From NCBI GenBank assembly GCA_016282145.1, contig JAEEJZ010000003.1:1-41091 (forward strand): DNA of 41,091 nt, read 5' to 3'. How positions within the stretch are numbered: position 1 is the stretch's first letter; each line of letters begins with the position of its first letter. Below the pieces are notes generated by a model. The model made no database searches and was not told the origin of the DNA. It saw nothing but the letters and a program-made list of their open reading frames with translations. This DNA comes from Bacteroidales bacterium (lineage in GTDB: Bacteria; Bacteroidota; Bacteroidia; Bacteroidales; UBA932). Below are positions 6,803 to 15,969 of this stretch, one piece after another. The translations under genes were made by a program, and so were the position numbers.

Positions 6803-9696
6803 CGGTCCTTCTGCTGCTCCTTGCGTCGGGCATTGGCGTCCGGGCGCAAAGCGCAGCGGAACTGAGGGTTTTCTGCGATTCCCTGACGGCCCGTCTGGAA
6901 CGCAGTACCGGAGTAAAAGGAACGCAGGTCCAACTGAAAAGCGTCACCCGCCTGGGCAAGCGCGCAGACCTGTATTTCAGTCCTTTGATCGGGGAATTCC
7001 CCTGGCACGCCGCAGAGCTGCAATGGCTGCGGGACACGCTGCAAACCCAATTCGATGCACCCATAGGAAGGATGTTCTGCGGGAGAATCGATATGGACGA
7101 CCTCTGCGTCCCGGAGCAGGGCAACAATGGAAAGGCTTCCGCCGATTACCTTTTCCGTTGCGATGACCCCAACCCCGGCCGTCGCAACTTCATCGAGAAA
7201 GCCGGGGCCAGACGCTTCAAGAAAGGGCTCAGCGGACGCCACATCGCCCTTTGGCAGAGTCACGGGCGCTATTACGACGAGAAGAAGGACCGCTGGTCCT
7301 GGCAGCGGGCGCCGCTCTTCCGGACCGTCGAAGACCTCTACACCCAGAGTTATGTCCTCCCCTTCCTGATTCCCATGCTGGAAAATGCGGGCGCCTATGT
7401 ACTGACGCCCCGGGAACGGGATATCCAGATCCGGGAAATCATCTGCGATGCCGACCCTACTTACGGGGACAGCACAGACCCGATGGGCCGCACGCACGGA
7501 AAATATAAAGAATCCGGTTCCTGGCGAAACGGTCCCGCCGGCTTTGCCGACAAGCAGGAGCACTACACTTTCGACGAGCATCCTTTCCGTATGGGAGGGA
7601 CGCGCCTGAGCACGGTCAGCCGGGGAAACGGCAATGCATCCGCCACCTGGACCCCCGTCATTCAGGAAAAAGGCGAATACGCCGTCTATATCTCCTACCC
7701 CAGCCTGCCCTCGTCCAGCCGCGCCGCGCGCTATACGGTGCGCCACGCCGGCGGGGAAAGCGTGTTTTACGTGGACCAGCGCAAGGGCGGTAGTACCTGG
7801 ATGTATCTGGGGACCTTCTCCTTCGCACCCGGCACGGGCGGATGCGTCATTCTGGATAACGGCATTCCGGAAGGATACGCCGTTGCCGAAGGCAGCGTCG
7901 TGGGGGCGGATGCGGTAAAATTCGGCGGGGGCATGGGAAAAACCCGGCGCGGCGGCAGCATCTCCGGTCTGCCCGCCTTTGCAGAAGGGGCCGCGTATTG
8001 GCTGAATTGGGCGGGCTTCGACGCCGCCACCGTACGCAAACGTTCGAACGATTACCTGAACGACCTGTCGGGCCGCGGCGCCTGGGTCAAACATATGAAA
8101 GAGGAGCGCGGCGTTCCTTTCGATCTCTCCCTTGCCTTCCACAGCGATGCGGGGACGACGCCGGACTCCACCATCTGCGGCACGCTGGTCATCTATTCCC
8201 TGCTGAACGAGCACTCGCGCAGTTTCCCGGACGGAAGCGACCGGATGAAGAGCCGCCTCTTCGCCCAATTCGTGCAGGACCAGGTCTGCAGCGACATCCG
8301 TGCCTCCTTCGAACCGCAATGGAGCCGGCGGGGCATCTCGAACAGGGGCTACTCCGAATCGCGGGAGTCGGATATCCCGGCTATGATTCTGGAACTGTTG
8401 AGCCACCAGAACCTCGCCGACATGAAGTACGGTCTCGACCCCGGCTTCCGTTTCCAGGTCAGCCGGGCCGTCTATAAGGGCATTCTCAAATATCTGAGCG
8501 AACTCTATGGCTGCAGCTACGCCGTACAGCCGCTGCCCGTACATCATTTCTCGGTGCTGCCCGATTCGGCGGGCCGCGCCAGCCTGCGCTGGTCCCCTAC
8601 GCCGGATCCGCTGGAGCCGACCGCCCGCACCCGGGGCTACATTCTCTACACCCGCATCGATGACGGAGCGTTCGACAATGGCGTGGAAGTCGCGGACAGC
8701 AGCATCGTCCTGGACATCGAAGCCGGACACATATATTCATATAAGGTAGAGGCCTGGGGCGATGGCGGCCGCAGTTTCCCTTCTGAAATTCTCGCCATCG
8801 GAAAGGCTCCCGCCGATACGGCCGCTCCCCTGCTGATCGTCAATAATTTCACCCGCATCTCCGGCCCCGCCTTGGTCGAGAAGGGCGACTATGCCCTCTT
8901 CGACGACCGCCTGGACTCCGGGGTACCCTATCTGCAGGACATCAGTTTCGTCGGAGAGATGTACGGCAGCGATCGCAAACTGCCCTGGGTCACGAATGAC
9001 GATGCAGGCTTCGGAGCCTCCTGGACCGACAAAGGCGGCAGCATCATCGCCGGCAACCGCTTCGATTACTGCTATACCCACGGCGCGGCCGCAATGACCT
9101 GCGGGCATTCCTTCTGCTCCCAAAGCATCGACGCCTTCGTACGCGACAGCGTAAGCAACTCCGCCACTGTCGATCTGATCTGCGGGAAACAGGCTTCCAC
9201 GCTTATGGGCAGGGGCACAAGCGGCATCCGCTTCGAGGTCTTTCCGGCAGCGCTAAGGCAGCAGCTGTCGGCCTTGCGCCGAAAGGGCGGCCGACTGCTG
9301 ATCAGCGGAGCCAACATCGCTTCGGACATCTGCCGCCCGGTCTGCGAACTGCGACGCAGCGGAGCGGAGGAGCAGGCGCTCAAGGCTTTCCTGGCCGATA
9401 CGCTCGGCTACCGCTTCGCTTCCGCCAATGCCAGCCATCGCGGCAGCATCGACGGAATGGAATATTGGAATGCGCCCAATGCCTGGGAATACTGCGTCGA
9501 AAACCCGGACGGGCTGCGTCCGGTCAGCGGCGGGAAGATCTTGCTGCGCTATGACGATTCCAATGCCGGCGCCGCCGTCTGCTACGAGGATGAGGCGTAC
9601 CGGCTCTTTGCGGCAGGCTTCCCGTTGGAAGTACTGAAAAGCGGTGAAGACCGCAAGAAAGTGATGAAGATGGCGCTGGACTGGCTCTATCGCTAA
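6781..9696 (+). CDS. Secreted amidase-like protein with golvesin and fibronectin-type domains
   Basis: A 971-residue exported protein with a signal peptide (hydrophobic LAVLLLLLASGIGV, likely cut after RAQ). The first part resembles an N-acetylmuramoyl-L-alanine amidase fold split by an insertion: HIALWQSHGRYYDE near residue 155 and LAFHSDAGTTPD near 455 look like the zinc-binding strands. Between them lies a golvesin/xanthan lyase-type beta domain (about 285-385: IQEKGEYAVYISYP, RKGGSTWMYLGTFSF). A fibronectin type III-like domain follows at about 590-680, then an unassigned C-terminal region. It could act on cell-wall peptidoglycan or an extracellular glycan; annotation as xanthan lyase in relatives is not evidence of activity. 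The stop TAA shares bases with the stop of the convergent gene (CTAA at 9693-9696). Confidence 0.8.
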   Translation: MQAKRSLAVLLLLLASGIGVRAQSAAELRVFCDSLTARLERSTGVKGTQVQLKSVTRLGKRADLYFSPLIGEFPWHAAELQWLRDTLQTQFDAPIGRMFCGRIDMDDLCVPEQGNNGKASADYLFRCDDPNPGRRNFIEKAGARRFKKGLSGRHIALWQSHGRYYDEKKDRWSWQRAPLFRTVEDLYTQSYVLPFLIPMLENAGAYVLTPRERDIQIREIICDADPTYGDSTDPMGRTHGKYKESGSWRNGPAGFADKQEHYTFDEHPFRMGGTRLSTVSRGNGNASATWTPVIQEKGEYAVYISYPSLPSSSRAARYTVRHAGGESVFYVDQRKGGSTWMYLGTFSFAPGTGGCVILDNGIPEGYAVAEGSVVGADAVKFGGGMGKTRRGGSISGLPAFAEGAAYWLNWAGFDAATVRKRSNDYLNDLSGRGAWVKHMKEERGVPFDLSLAFHSDAGTTPDSTICGTLVIYSLLNEHSRSFPDGSDRMKSRLFAQFVQDQVCSDIRASFEPQWSRRGISNRGYSESRESDIPAMILELLSHQNLADMKYGLDPGFRFQVSRAVYKGILKYLSELYGCSYAVQPLPVHHFSVLPDSAGRASLRWSPTPDPLEPTARTRGYILYTRIDDGAFDNGVEVADSSIVLDIEAGHIYSYKVEAWGDGGRSFPSEILAIGKAPADTAAPLLIVNNFTRISGPALVEKGDYALFDDRLDSGVPYLQDISFVGEMYGSDRKLPWVTNDDAGFGASWTDKGGSIIAGNRFDYCYTHGAAAMTCGHSFCSQSIDAFVRDSVSNSATVDLICGKQASTLMGRGTSGIRFEVFPAALRQQLSALRRKGGRLLISGANIASDICRPVCELRRSGAEEQALKAFLADTLGYRFASANASHRGSIDGMEYWNAPNAWEYCVENPDGLRPVSGGKILLRYDDSNAGAAVCYEDEAYRLFAAGFPLEVLKSGEDRKKVMKMALDWLYR

Positions 9697-10781
9697 GATT
9701 CCCTCAGCGACGCCGGTTTGGCGAGGTGTGCCTTGAACTGGGTGAAGAAGGTATCTACCTTGGAATCACTGAACACGATGTCGTGTTTCCACCAGGCGGC
9801 TTTCCAGCGACGATATTTAAAGAACAGGCCCGGAATCAGATGCCGGGGCAGCCTTTCCTTGAATTCCGGGTCGAGGATATCATCCAGGATACGGTCCGCC
9901 AGCACCCGTTCCCTTTCCAATATCGGGAAACAGGCGGCGTCAAAACCCAGATCCTCCACACAGATTGTATCCAGGGCACAGAGGAAACGGTACATGCCCG
10001 CTTCCTGCGAAATGCGGATCACTTCTTCCCAATCGATTTGCTCCCGATGCGCCGCAGCCATGAAGCCCCAGTCCATCAGATGCCGCAGAGTGCAGCCCAC
10101 GGCGGCGAAATGCAGGGCCATGTGGCGCAGGTTGAACAGCGCTTCCAGTTGCGGTCCGGGGATATAGAAACCATCGCAGGGCACGGCCCTGTCTAGCATC
10201 GCCAATTCCTTGAGGCGCCGTTCATAAGGGCGGTTGCTGCGGTGGGAGGCCGTATTGACAAAATCATAGTGATTCTCCACCAGGCGGTCCTTGAGTATGA
10301 ACACCGTATGGTGATGGTGGTCGTTGTTGACCTCAATCCCCTTCTCCTTGCTCAGAAGGGTATCCGCCTCCTGAGACTTGCCAAACAGCCAGATATCCAG
10401 GTCTCCGGACGTCCGGTGCGAGGGATCCGGCCAGTCCAGCGAGGTTCCGTAGCCCTTGAGGACCATCATCGGGATATCGTGGGAGGAGAAGAAACGGGAA
10501 AGCCGGTCTGCCTGCAATTTCATCAGGCGCCAGTCCTGCTCCGTACTCATGATCCAGGACGTCCACTCGTCCATCAGGGGCTGTTCCATCGTCCCCGCAT
10601 CGAAGATATGGTTGTCGTACAGACGCTGCATCCCGTCCCAGACCAGCGCGGCGATTCCGTTTCGCACGCAAAGGTCCAGGACTTCATTCCAGTCATAGCT
10701 CTCCCTGCGGGGGAAATCCTCCAGGGAACCTCCCGTACAAAGCCGCAAAAGGGAGAGCACGATATGGCCGGAATCAGTCAT
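9693..10781 (-). CDS. Nucleotidyltransferase family protein (PF14907-like), copy 1
   Basis: A 362-residue protein whose centre carries a nucleotidyltransferase signature: VLKGYGTSLDWPDP followed by SGDLDIWLFG (GDxD metal-binding pair). Beyond it are a His-rich NDHHHHTVF strand and VENHYDF, a possible third acidic position. This matches the poorly known 'uncharacterised nucleotidyltransferase' family often found in Bacteroidota capsule loci; substrate and product are unknown. It is clearly paralogous to the gene at 15966-17063 (shared LLRL-TG-S-FP N terminus, LKG and GD-DIW motifs). No signal peptide is present, so it is cytoplasmic. It is the last gene of the polysaccharide operon and overlaps the upstream gene by 8 bp. 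Confidence 0.8.
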   Translation of the reverse strand: MTDSGHIVLSLLRLCTGGSLEDFPRRESYDWNEVLDLCVRNGIAALVWDGMQRLYDNHIFDAGTMEQPLMDEWTSWIMSTEQDWRLMKLQADRLSRFFSSHDIPMMVLKGYGTSLDWPDPSHRTSGDLDIWLFGKSQEADTLLSKEKGIEVNNDHHHHTVFILKDRLVENHYDFVNTASHRSNRPYERRLKELAMLDRAVPCDGFYIPGPQLEALFNLRHMALHFAAVGCTLRHLMDWGFMAAAHREQIDWEEVIRISQEAGMYRFLCALDTICVEDLGFDAACFPILERERVLADRILDDILDPEFKERLPRHLIPGLFFKYRRWKAAWWKHDIVFSDSKVDTFFTQFKAHLAKPASLRES

Positions 10782-12684
10782 ACTTTTCGAAAACGGAGTT
10801 ATTGGATTTCCACTCAGGGACCGTCTGTTTCATCAGGCGTACCATCGTGTCGACATCGTAGCGGCGGGCCGCCTCAAGGATGGCATCCAGACGCTCGGAA
10901 ATCTCCTTATAATCCACCGGGCGCACGCGGGCAATGCGAATGCGCTGATGGCGCGTAGGATCCGTATCCTCCACCTTGGAAAGCACCTCCTCATAGAGTT
11001 TCTCCCCGGGGCGAAGTCCGGTATATTTGATCTGGATATCCGAACCCGGCTTGAGTCCGGCCAGTTCAATCATCCTCAGAGCCAGATCCACGATTTTGAC
11101 GGGATCGCCCATGTCAAAGACGAAAATCCGGTTCTCATAAGGCAACACCGCAGCCTCAAGCACGAGGCGGCAGGCCTCGGGAATGGTCATGAAGTAGCGG
11201 GTAATCTCCGGATGGGTAACGGTAATGGGACCGCCCTGTGCAATCTGCTGACGGAAACGGGGAATCACGGAGCCGTTGGATCCAAGCACATTGCCGAAAC
11301 GGGTCGTAACGAACTGTGTATTTCCCTTAATGGCGCCGGAAGCACATTCCAGCCCCATACTTTGCACATACATTTCCGCGAGACGCTTGGTCGCCCCCAT
11401 GACAGTGGTCGGATTCACCGCCTTGTCCGTGGAAATCATCGCCATCTTTTCCACCCGGTACTCCAGGGACTTGTCCGCCACAAGACGGGAACCGCCCAAG
11501 TTGGCGATGACCGCCTCGCAGGGATTCTCCTCCATCAGCGGCACGTGCTTGTAGGCGGCCGCATGGAAAACGACCTCGGGTCTCCACTGACGGAACACCC
11601 TGTCCATGCAAGCCTCAGAGCGCACATCCCCGATGACAGGGACAAAGTCCAACTGCGGAAAATGCGCCTCCAGTTCCAGACGGAGATCATGCACCGGCGT
11701 CTCGGCATCATCCAGGAGGATGAGTTTCAGCACATCCATGGATGCCACCTGACGGCAGATTTCCGAACCGATGGAGCCGGCCGCACCCGTCACCAGAATG
11801 GTTTTTCCGCTCAGCGAAGAACGGATCTCCGCCATGGAGATATTGATTTCCTCACGACCCAACAGGTCCTCGATGCGCAGTTTGCGGAAAGCCAGGGCCT
11901 GCTGATCAATTGAATCGCTGATTTGCGGAGCAACCAGCACCTTTACGTCGCAAGCGGCACAAAAGCGGATGAGATGTTCATTTTCCGCCTTGATCTGTTC
12001 ACTTTTGACAAAGAGTACGGCGCCCAGCGAAAGTTTTTTCACCTGTTCCTCGAACTGCTCGAGCGTTTCGAAGTGGAAAATGGGTTTCTCGGCCAACTGG
12101 CGCCGGCCCCCCGAGCGGGTTCCGCTGATAAAGCCCATCACCTCATAATGCGGGGAATTCCGCAGACGGACGATGATGGAAACCGCCTTGTCCTCCGTAC
12201 CGTACACAAGAATACGCATCCGGGACTGGATGTCCCGCACCCGGCTCTTGTACAGATCATAGGCCCGGATCATCACCGCGCGTACCCCTGCCAGAATCAC
12301 CAGCGTCAATACTGAATCGATGGCCGCCATGATATCCGATACGGCGGTTGACTTGCCGACCAGATGGATGACCACCAGCAGACAAATCCATTTGAAGACG
12401 GACATCAAGAGGAATTTCAACAGGTCATGCAGACTGGTATGCCGGATGATGATATAATGGGTCCGAAGGATCAAAAAGGCCAGCAGGGAAGAAAGGAAAG
12501 AGGTCAACATCCAGGTAAAGGCAAACCAGTTCCTGGCGTATATAGTTGACTCCGCCGTAATGTTAGCCGCCCCAAGAACGATGAACGACGCGGCCAGGGA
12601 CATCATGATATCCCCTGCCAGCACCGTCCATACGGAAAGGTAGGACGTTCGGAAACGGTCGAATTGTTTCTCTATTATAGACAT
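10774..12684 (-). CDS. CapD/WbpM-type nucleoside-diphosphate-sugar 4,6-dehydratase (membrane)
   Basis: A 636-residue protein. The N-terminal 150 residues contain four transmembrane segments. A CoA-binding-like Rossmann domain follows (RILVYGTEDKAVSIIVRL), then a short-chain dehydratase domain with NAD motif TGAAGSIGSEICRQ near residue 300 and STDKAVNPTTVMGATKR near 425-435. Methionine in place of the usual tyrosine of YxxxK is normal for the large membrane dehydratases WbpM/CapD/PglF. The likely reaction is 4,6-dehydration of UDP-GlcNAc (or UDP-GalNAc), the first step toward 6-deoxy amino sugars such as FucNAc, QuiNAc or bacillosamine. Later enzymes of such a pathway are absent from the window. 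It follows wzc after 6 bp. Confidence 0.9.
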   Translation of the reverse strand: MSIIEKQFDRFRTSYLSVWTVLAGDIMMSLAASFIVLGAANITAESTIYARNWFAFTWMLTSFLSSLLAFLILRTHYIIIRHTSLHDLLKFLLMSVFKWICLLVVIHLVGKSTAVSDIMAAIDSVLTLVILAGVRAVMIRAYDLYKSRVRDIQSRMRILVYGTEDKAVSIIVRLRNSPHYEVMGFISGTRSGGRRQLAEKPIFHFETLEQFEEQVKKLSLGAVLFVKSEQIKAENEHLIRFCAACDVKVLVAPQISDSIDQQALAFRKLRIEDLLGREEINISMAEIRSSLSGKTILVTGAAGSIGSEICRQVASMDVLKLILLDDAETPVHDLRLELEAHFPQLDFVPVIGDVRSEACMDRVFRQWRPEVVFHAAAYKHVPLMEENPCEAVIANLGGSRLVADKSLEYRVEKMAMISTDKAVNPTTVMGATKRLAEMYVQSMGLECASGAIKGNTQFVTTRFGNVLGSNGSVIPRFRQQIAQGGPITVTHPEITRYFMTIPEACRLVLEAAVLPYENRIFVFDMGDPVKIVDLALRMIELAGLKPGSDIQIKYTGLRPGEKLYEEVLSKVEDTDPTRHQRIRIARVRPVDYKEISERLDAILEAARRYDVDTMVRLMKQTVPEWKSNNSVFEKYD

Positions 12685-12690
12685 TTAAGA

Positions 12691-15123
12691 CTATTTTGCG
12701 TAATATCCCTTACCATAATAACCCTTCCTCCCGTAGCCATAGCCGTAACCATAGGCATAGTAGCGGCGGTGAGACTGGACTTCTGTCCCGTTGAGGAGGA
12801 CGGAAAGGCCATTGAACTGCCCGTTTTCGTGCATCTCTTCCAGCTCGTTCAGCATACTTCTTTCCAAAAGTCCGACACGGAGCAGGAAAAGCGTACGGTC
12901 AGTCATCCGGGTAATCAACTGGGTATCCGCCACCAGGTTGATAGGCGGGCAGTCAATCAGGATATAGTCATAGCGGGAACGAAGCGTTTCCAATGCAGCG
13001 CCGAAGGCAGTATCCCCAACCAGTTCAGAAGGGTTCGGAGGGATGGTTCCTACGGGAAGGACATCCAGGCCATTCACCTCAGGGTAGGGACAGATGACTT
13101 TATCCAGGGAAGGACATTGTCCGGAGAGGTAATCGGCAAAACCCACGGAGGGGCTTTGCACGAGCGAAGAAAGCGACGCCCTTCGGAAGTCTCCGTCGAT
13201 GAGCAGTACCTTCATCTTCTTGATGGCCAGGGTCGCACCAAGGTTCAATGAAACGAAAGTCTTTCCGGAACCGGGGTTGAAGGAGGTCAGCGAAATGACG
13301 TTTCCTCCCGACTTGTGGTCCATGAACTCCAGATTGGTACGGATGACGCGGAAAGCCTCATTGATGGAATCCCGCTTCCCGGGCTTGACATAAAGGGCGT
13401 ACTCGGGTTGCGTATCACGTTTCTTGAACAACTTCTGAAGACCGGTCAATTTCTCCCCGACGAGCGGAATCTCTCCGAGGAAGGGGATGTCCGGAAGGTT
13501 GATATCCTTGCGTCCGCGCAACTTCGTGTTCATGGACTCCATCAAATACAGGACGGCGATGGGAATACCCAGAGCAATGATCAGCGCAATCAGCAACATC
13601 CGCCGGGTATTGGGATAGGGCGGAACGGAAGCCGCGGTCGGCGAGGTCACCACACGCGTATTGTACGCGGTAAAGGCCTGGGAAAGTTCGTTCTCCTCAC
13701 GCTTCTGCAAGAGATAGAGGTACAGGGACTCCATAACCTTCTGGCGGCGTTCCACGCTGAGCAGGTACATCGCCTGGTTGGGGTTGTCCGCCAAGCGGGA
13801 GGTCGCCTTGTCGGCCGTACGACGCAGGGCCTGCATCCGGTCCTGCAGCACGACGATCTGGTTATCCACGGATTCGCAGATGGCCAGACGCATCGCCTCC
13901 AGGTTCGTATCCATTTCCATTACAAGGGGGTTGGAAGCCGAAGAACTCGCCACCAGGCTGTTGCGCTGGATCAGCAGGTTGTTGTAGGTATTGATCTGGC
14001 CTGTGATAGCCGCGTCGGAAAGACCTGCGGGGAGCGGGATCAACTGACTGCCGTTCACCTTGGAATCCAAATAATTACGGACATAACGGGAAGTGGAGAT
14101 CTGGGTCTCCAGTTCTTGAATCTGACGGTTCAGTTCCGTAGACTGGCTCATATACATACTGGATGCCGCCGCCACGTCGGGAAGCAGATTCCGGCTCTTG
14201 TAGGAGGAGATGTCGCTGTCCACCCCGGAAAGGTCCTTCTCGATGGAGGTCAGACGCTCATTGATGAACATCGAGGTACTGAGGGCCATCTTGTTGCGGT
14301 CATCCACCCAGTTGGCATTGTAGGCGGCAATGACACAGTTCAGGACATCGTCCGCACGCTGCGTGGACTGGTCCGTATAGGTCAGTTGCAAGAGGTCGGA
14401 GAAATTCTTCTGGTCCACCGCCGTCGTTCCCAGACGCCCGGTGCAGGCCGAAGTCGCCGACTCCAGCGAAGTCGTCTTGACATAGACGGGAAAGTCCCAC
14501 TCCCCTTCGAAATAGGGATTGACATCGATGATCAACTCACCTACGGGCGTGGTGATGGGACTCCCGGGGAGGGCCGAATAACGGGCCTTATCCTTGACTT
14601 CCTTTCCATCCAGGCTGTACTCGGCCCCATAGAGCTCCAAGCTGCCGTCCTTCCCCCGGGTAATATACCCCTTGAAACTGGGGACATTCTCTTCGTCCGT
14701 AAAGCGGATGAAGGCGGGAAGGTCAGAACCATAGAGCATGGTCTTGTGGAACCGGGTATCCTTGAAGTAGGAGTAATTGAGGGAAAGCTGCCGCACCACG
14801 TTCAGCATCAGGTCCGGAGAGCGGAAGGCCACGATCTCATTGGAGAGTTTGGAATTCATCTGGGACACGCCGCCCATATTCAGCATGGACTCGAGGTCGC
14901 TGCGGCTGCGCGTCGTATTGGTCTCCTTGATGAGGATCGTCGCCATCCGGGTATAACGGGGCGGGGTCTTCAGAATCTTCACCGTCGCGATACCCATCAC
15001 GACGATAAGGGAAATCACGAACCAATACCAGTTGTCAAGACAAAGCCAGAAAAAGTCCTTGTAACGCTCGATGGGGTCCAGCACGGACTCGTTGCGGTTG
15101 TTCACCTGTTCGTTGTTTGCCAT
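12691..15123 (-). CDS. wzc: Polysaccharide co-polymerase / tyrosine autokinase (Wzc-like)
   Basis: An 810-residue inner-membrane protein of the BY-kinase type. It has an N-terminal Wzz domain with a transmembrane helix (WYWFVISLIVVMGIATV), a long periplasmic coiled-coil region, a second helix (RMLLIALIIALGIPIAVLYL) near 495-515, and a cytoplasmic kinase. The kinase shows Walker A NPGSGKTFVSLNLG near 615, A' VLLIDGDFRRASL near 645 and Walker B YILIDCPPI near 720. The tail is a tyrosine cluster (YYAYGYGYGYG...YYGKGYYAK, ten Tyr), the site of autophosphorylation. With Wza it controls chain length and export of capsule or exopolysaccharide. I use ATG 15123 (MANNEQVNN); the longer form would need a TTG start. 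Confidence 0.95.
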   Translation of the reverse strand: MANNEQVNNRNESVLDPIERYKDFFWLCLDNWYWFVISLIVVMGIATVKILKTPPRYTRMATILIKETNTTRSRSDLESMLNMGGVSQMNSKLSNEIVAFRSPDLMLNVVRQLSLNYSYFKDTRFHKTMLYGSDLPAFIRFTDEENVPSFKGYITRGKDGSLELYGAEYSLDGKEVKDKARYSALPGSPITTPVGELIIDVNPYFEGEWDFPVYVKTTSLESATSACTGRLGTTAVDQKNFSDLLQLTYTDQSTQRADDVLNCVIAAYNANWVDDRNKMALSTSMFINERLTSIEKDLSGVDSDISSYKSRNLLPDVAAASSMYMSQSTELNRQIQELETQISTSRYVRNYLDSKVNGSQLIPLPAGLSDAAITGQINTYNNLLIQRNSLVASSSASNPLVMEMDTNLEAMRLAICESVDNQIVVLQDRMQALRRTADKATSRLADNPNQAMYLLSVERRQKVMESLYLYLLQKREENELSQAFTAYNTRVVTSPTAASVPPYPNTRRMLLIALIIALGIPIAVLYLMESMNTKLRGRKDINLPDIPFLGEIPLVGEKLTGLQKLFKKRDTQPEYALYVKPGKRDSINEAFRVIRTNLEFMDHKSGGNVISLTSFNPGSGKTFVSLNLGATLAIKKMKVLLIDGDFRRASLSSLVQSPSVGFADYLSGQCPSLDKVICPYPEVNGLDVLPVGTIPPNPSELVGDTAFGAALETLRSRYDYILIDCPPINLVADTQLITRMTDRTLFLLRVGLLERSMLNELEEMHENGQFNGLSVLLNGTEVQSHRRYYAYGYGYGYGRKGYYGKGYYAK

Positions 15124-15165
15124 ATCTTTCAATCTTACTTGTTCCTTTATCTTAATCAGCCCGGG

Positions 15166-15969
15166 CTATCGGACCAGAGAAGCCACCAGGGCGGTAATGG
15201 TCGCCGTGAGGGAAGCTATGGAAACCCAGAACGAAGCGCTCAGCACGTTGTTTCCGTTGACGGTAGACTGACGGGCGCGCATCCTGTTGGGCTCCACATA
15301 TACCAGGTCGTTCTGGCGCACGTAGAAGGCGGGAGAACGGAAAACATCCTCGGCACGGGTCAGGTCGAGCACATAGACTTTCCGCTCGCCGTTTTCCTCA
15401 CGCACCACTTTCACGTTTTCGCGCTTGCCGGTGATGGTCAGGTCGCCCGCCATCGCCAGGGCGTCCAGGACGGTCAGGCCGTCCTGGCCGAGCGCGAAGC
15501 GCCCGGGGCGGGCGACCTCTCCCATAACGGAGACGCCAAGGTTCATATACTCCACGGTCACGACCGGGTCCTTGACCAGGTTGCGGTCCTGCAGCACGTT
15601 CTTCACGATTTCAGACACTTCCTCGCGCGTATGGCCGGCAATCTTGATCTTGCCCGCCACGGGGAAATCGATGAATCCTTCGGAATCGATAAGATAACCG
15701 CTCATACGCTGTCCGCCGGAAGAGGTCTGCGAGTTGGAGCCGATCATCTGCGAAATGTACGGCAGATTGAAGAGTGAGGTCAGGGTAGGATCCTTGCAGG
15801 TAACCACAATGGACACCTCATCTCCGGGGGCCAGACGCAGCGCCAACTGCTCGGTGCGGATGGGGTGATAATCAGACTCCGTGTCCTGCAGATAGGACAC
15901 CTGATTTACTGAGGAGCAGGCCGCAAACACCACGGCTGCACACAAAACGGATACAATACTATTTTTCAT
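15166..15969 (-). CDS. Polysaccharide export outer-membrane lipoprotein (Wza-like)
   Basis: A 267-residue lipoprotein. The signal peptide ends in FAACSS, giving an N-terminal lipidated cysteine near residue 18. The Poly_export domain follows at about 35-130 (LRLAPGDEVSIVVTC, then GFIDFPVAGKIKIAGHTREEV), then a SLBB-type domain (VSVMGEVARPGRFALGQDGLTVLDAL). A hydrophobic C-terminal helix (FWVSIASLTATITALVASLV) may cross the outer membrane or anchor the protein, as in other Bacteroidota. It would form the export channel paired with the Wzc-like kinase encoded downstream. Its start overlaps the stop of the upstream nucleotidyltransferase gene by 4 bp. Confidence 0.93.
   Translation of the reverse strand: MKNSIVSVLCAAVVFAACSSVNQVSYLQDTESDYHPIRTEQLALRLAPGDEVSIVVTCKDPTLTSLFNLPYISQMIGSNSQTSSGGQRMSGYLIDSEGFIDFPVAGKIKIAGHTREEVSEIVKNVLQDRNLVKDPVVTVEYMNLGVSVMGEVARPGRFALGQDGLTVLDALAMAGDLTITGKRENVKVVREENGERKVYVLDLTRAEDVFRSPAFYVRQNDLVYVEPNRMRARQSTVNGNNVLSASFWVSIASLTATITALVASLVR

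Noticed and set aside
12721..12775. Short tandem DNA repeats at the 3' end of wzc as a CRISPR or phase-variable tract
   Set aside because: They encode the Tyr-Gly rich tail normal for tyrosine autokinases and have no spacer structure.
13315..15777. An 820-codon open frame on the plus strand opposite wzc and wza
   Set aside because: It is the antisense image of two genes with clear domains. Its translation is low-complexity, His/Gly/Arg-rich and matches no family; GC-rich codons often leave the opposite strand open. The same holds for the long frames opposite the GH2 gene (33710-36538) and the antiporter (38270-39526).
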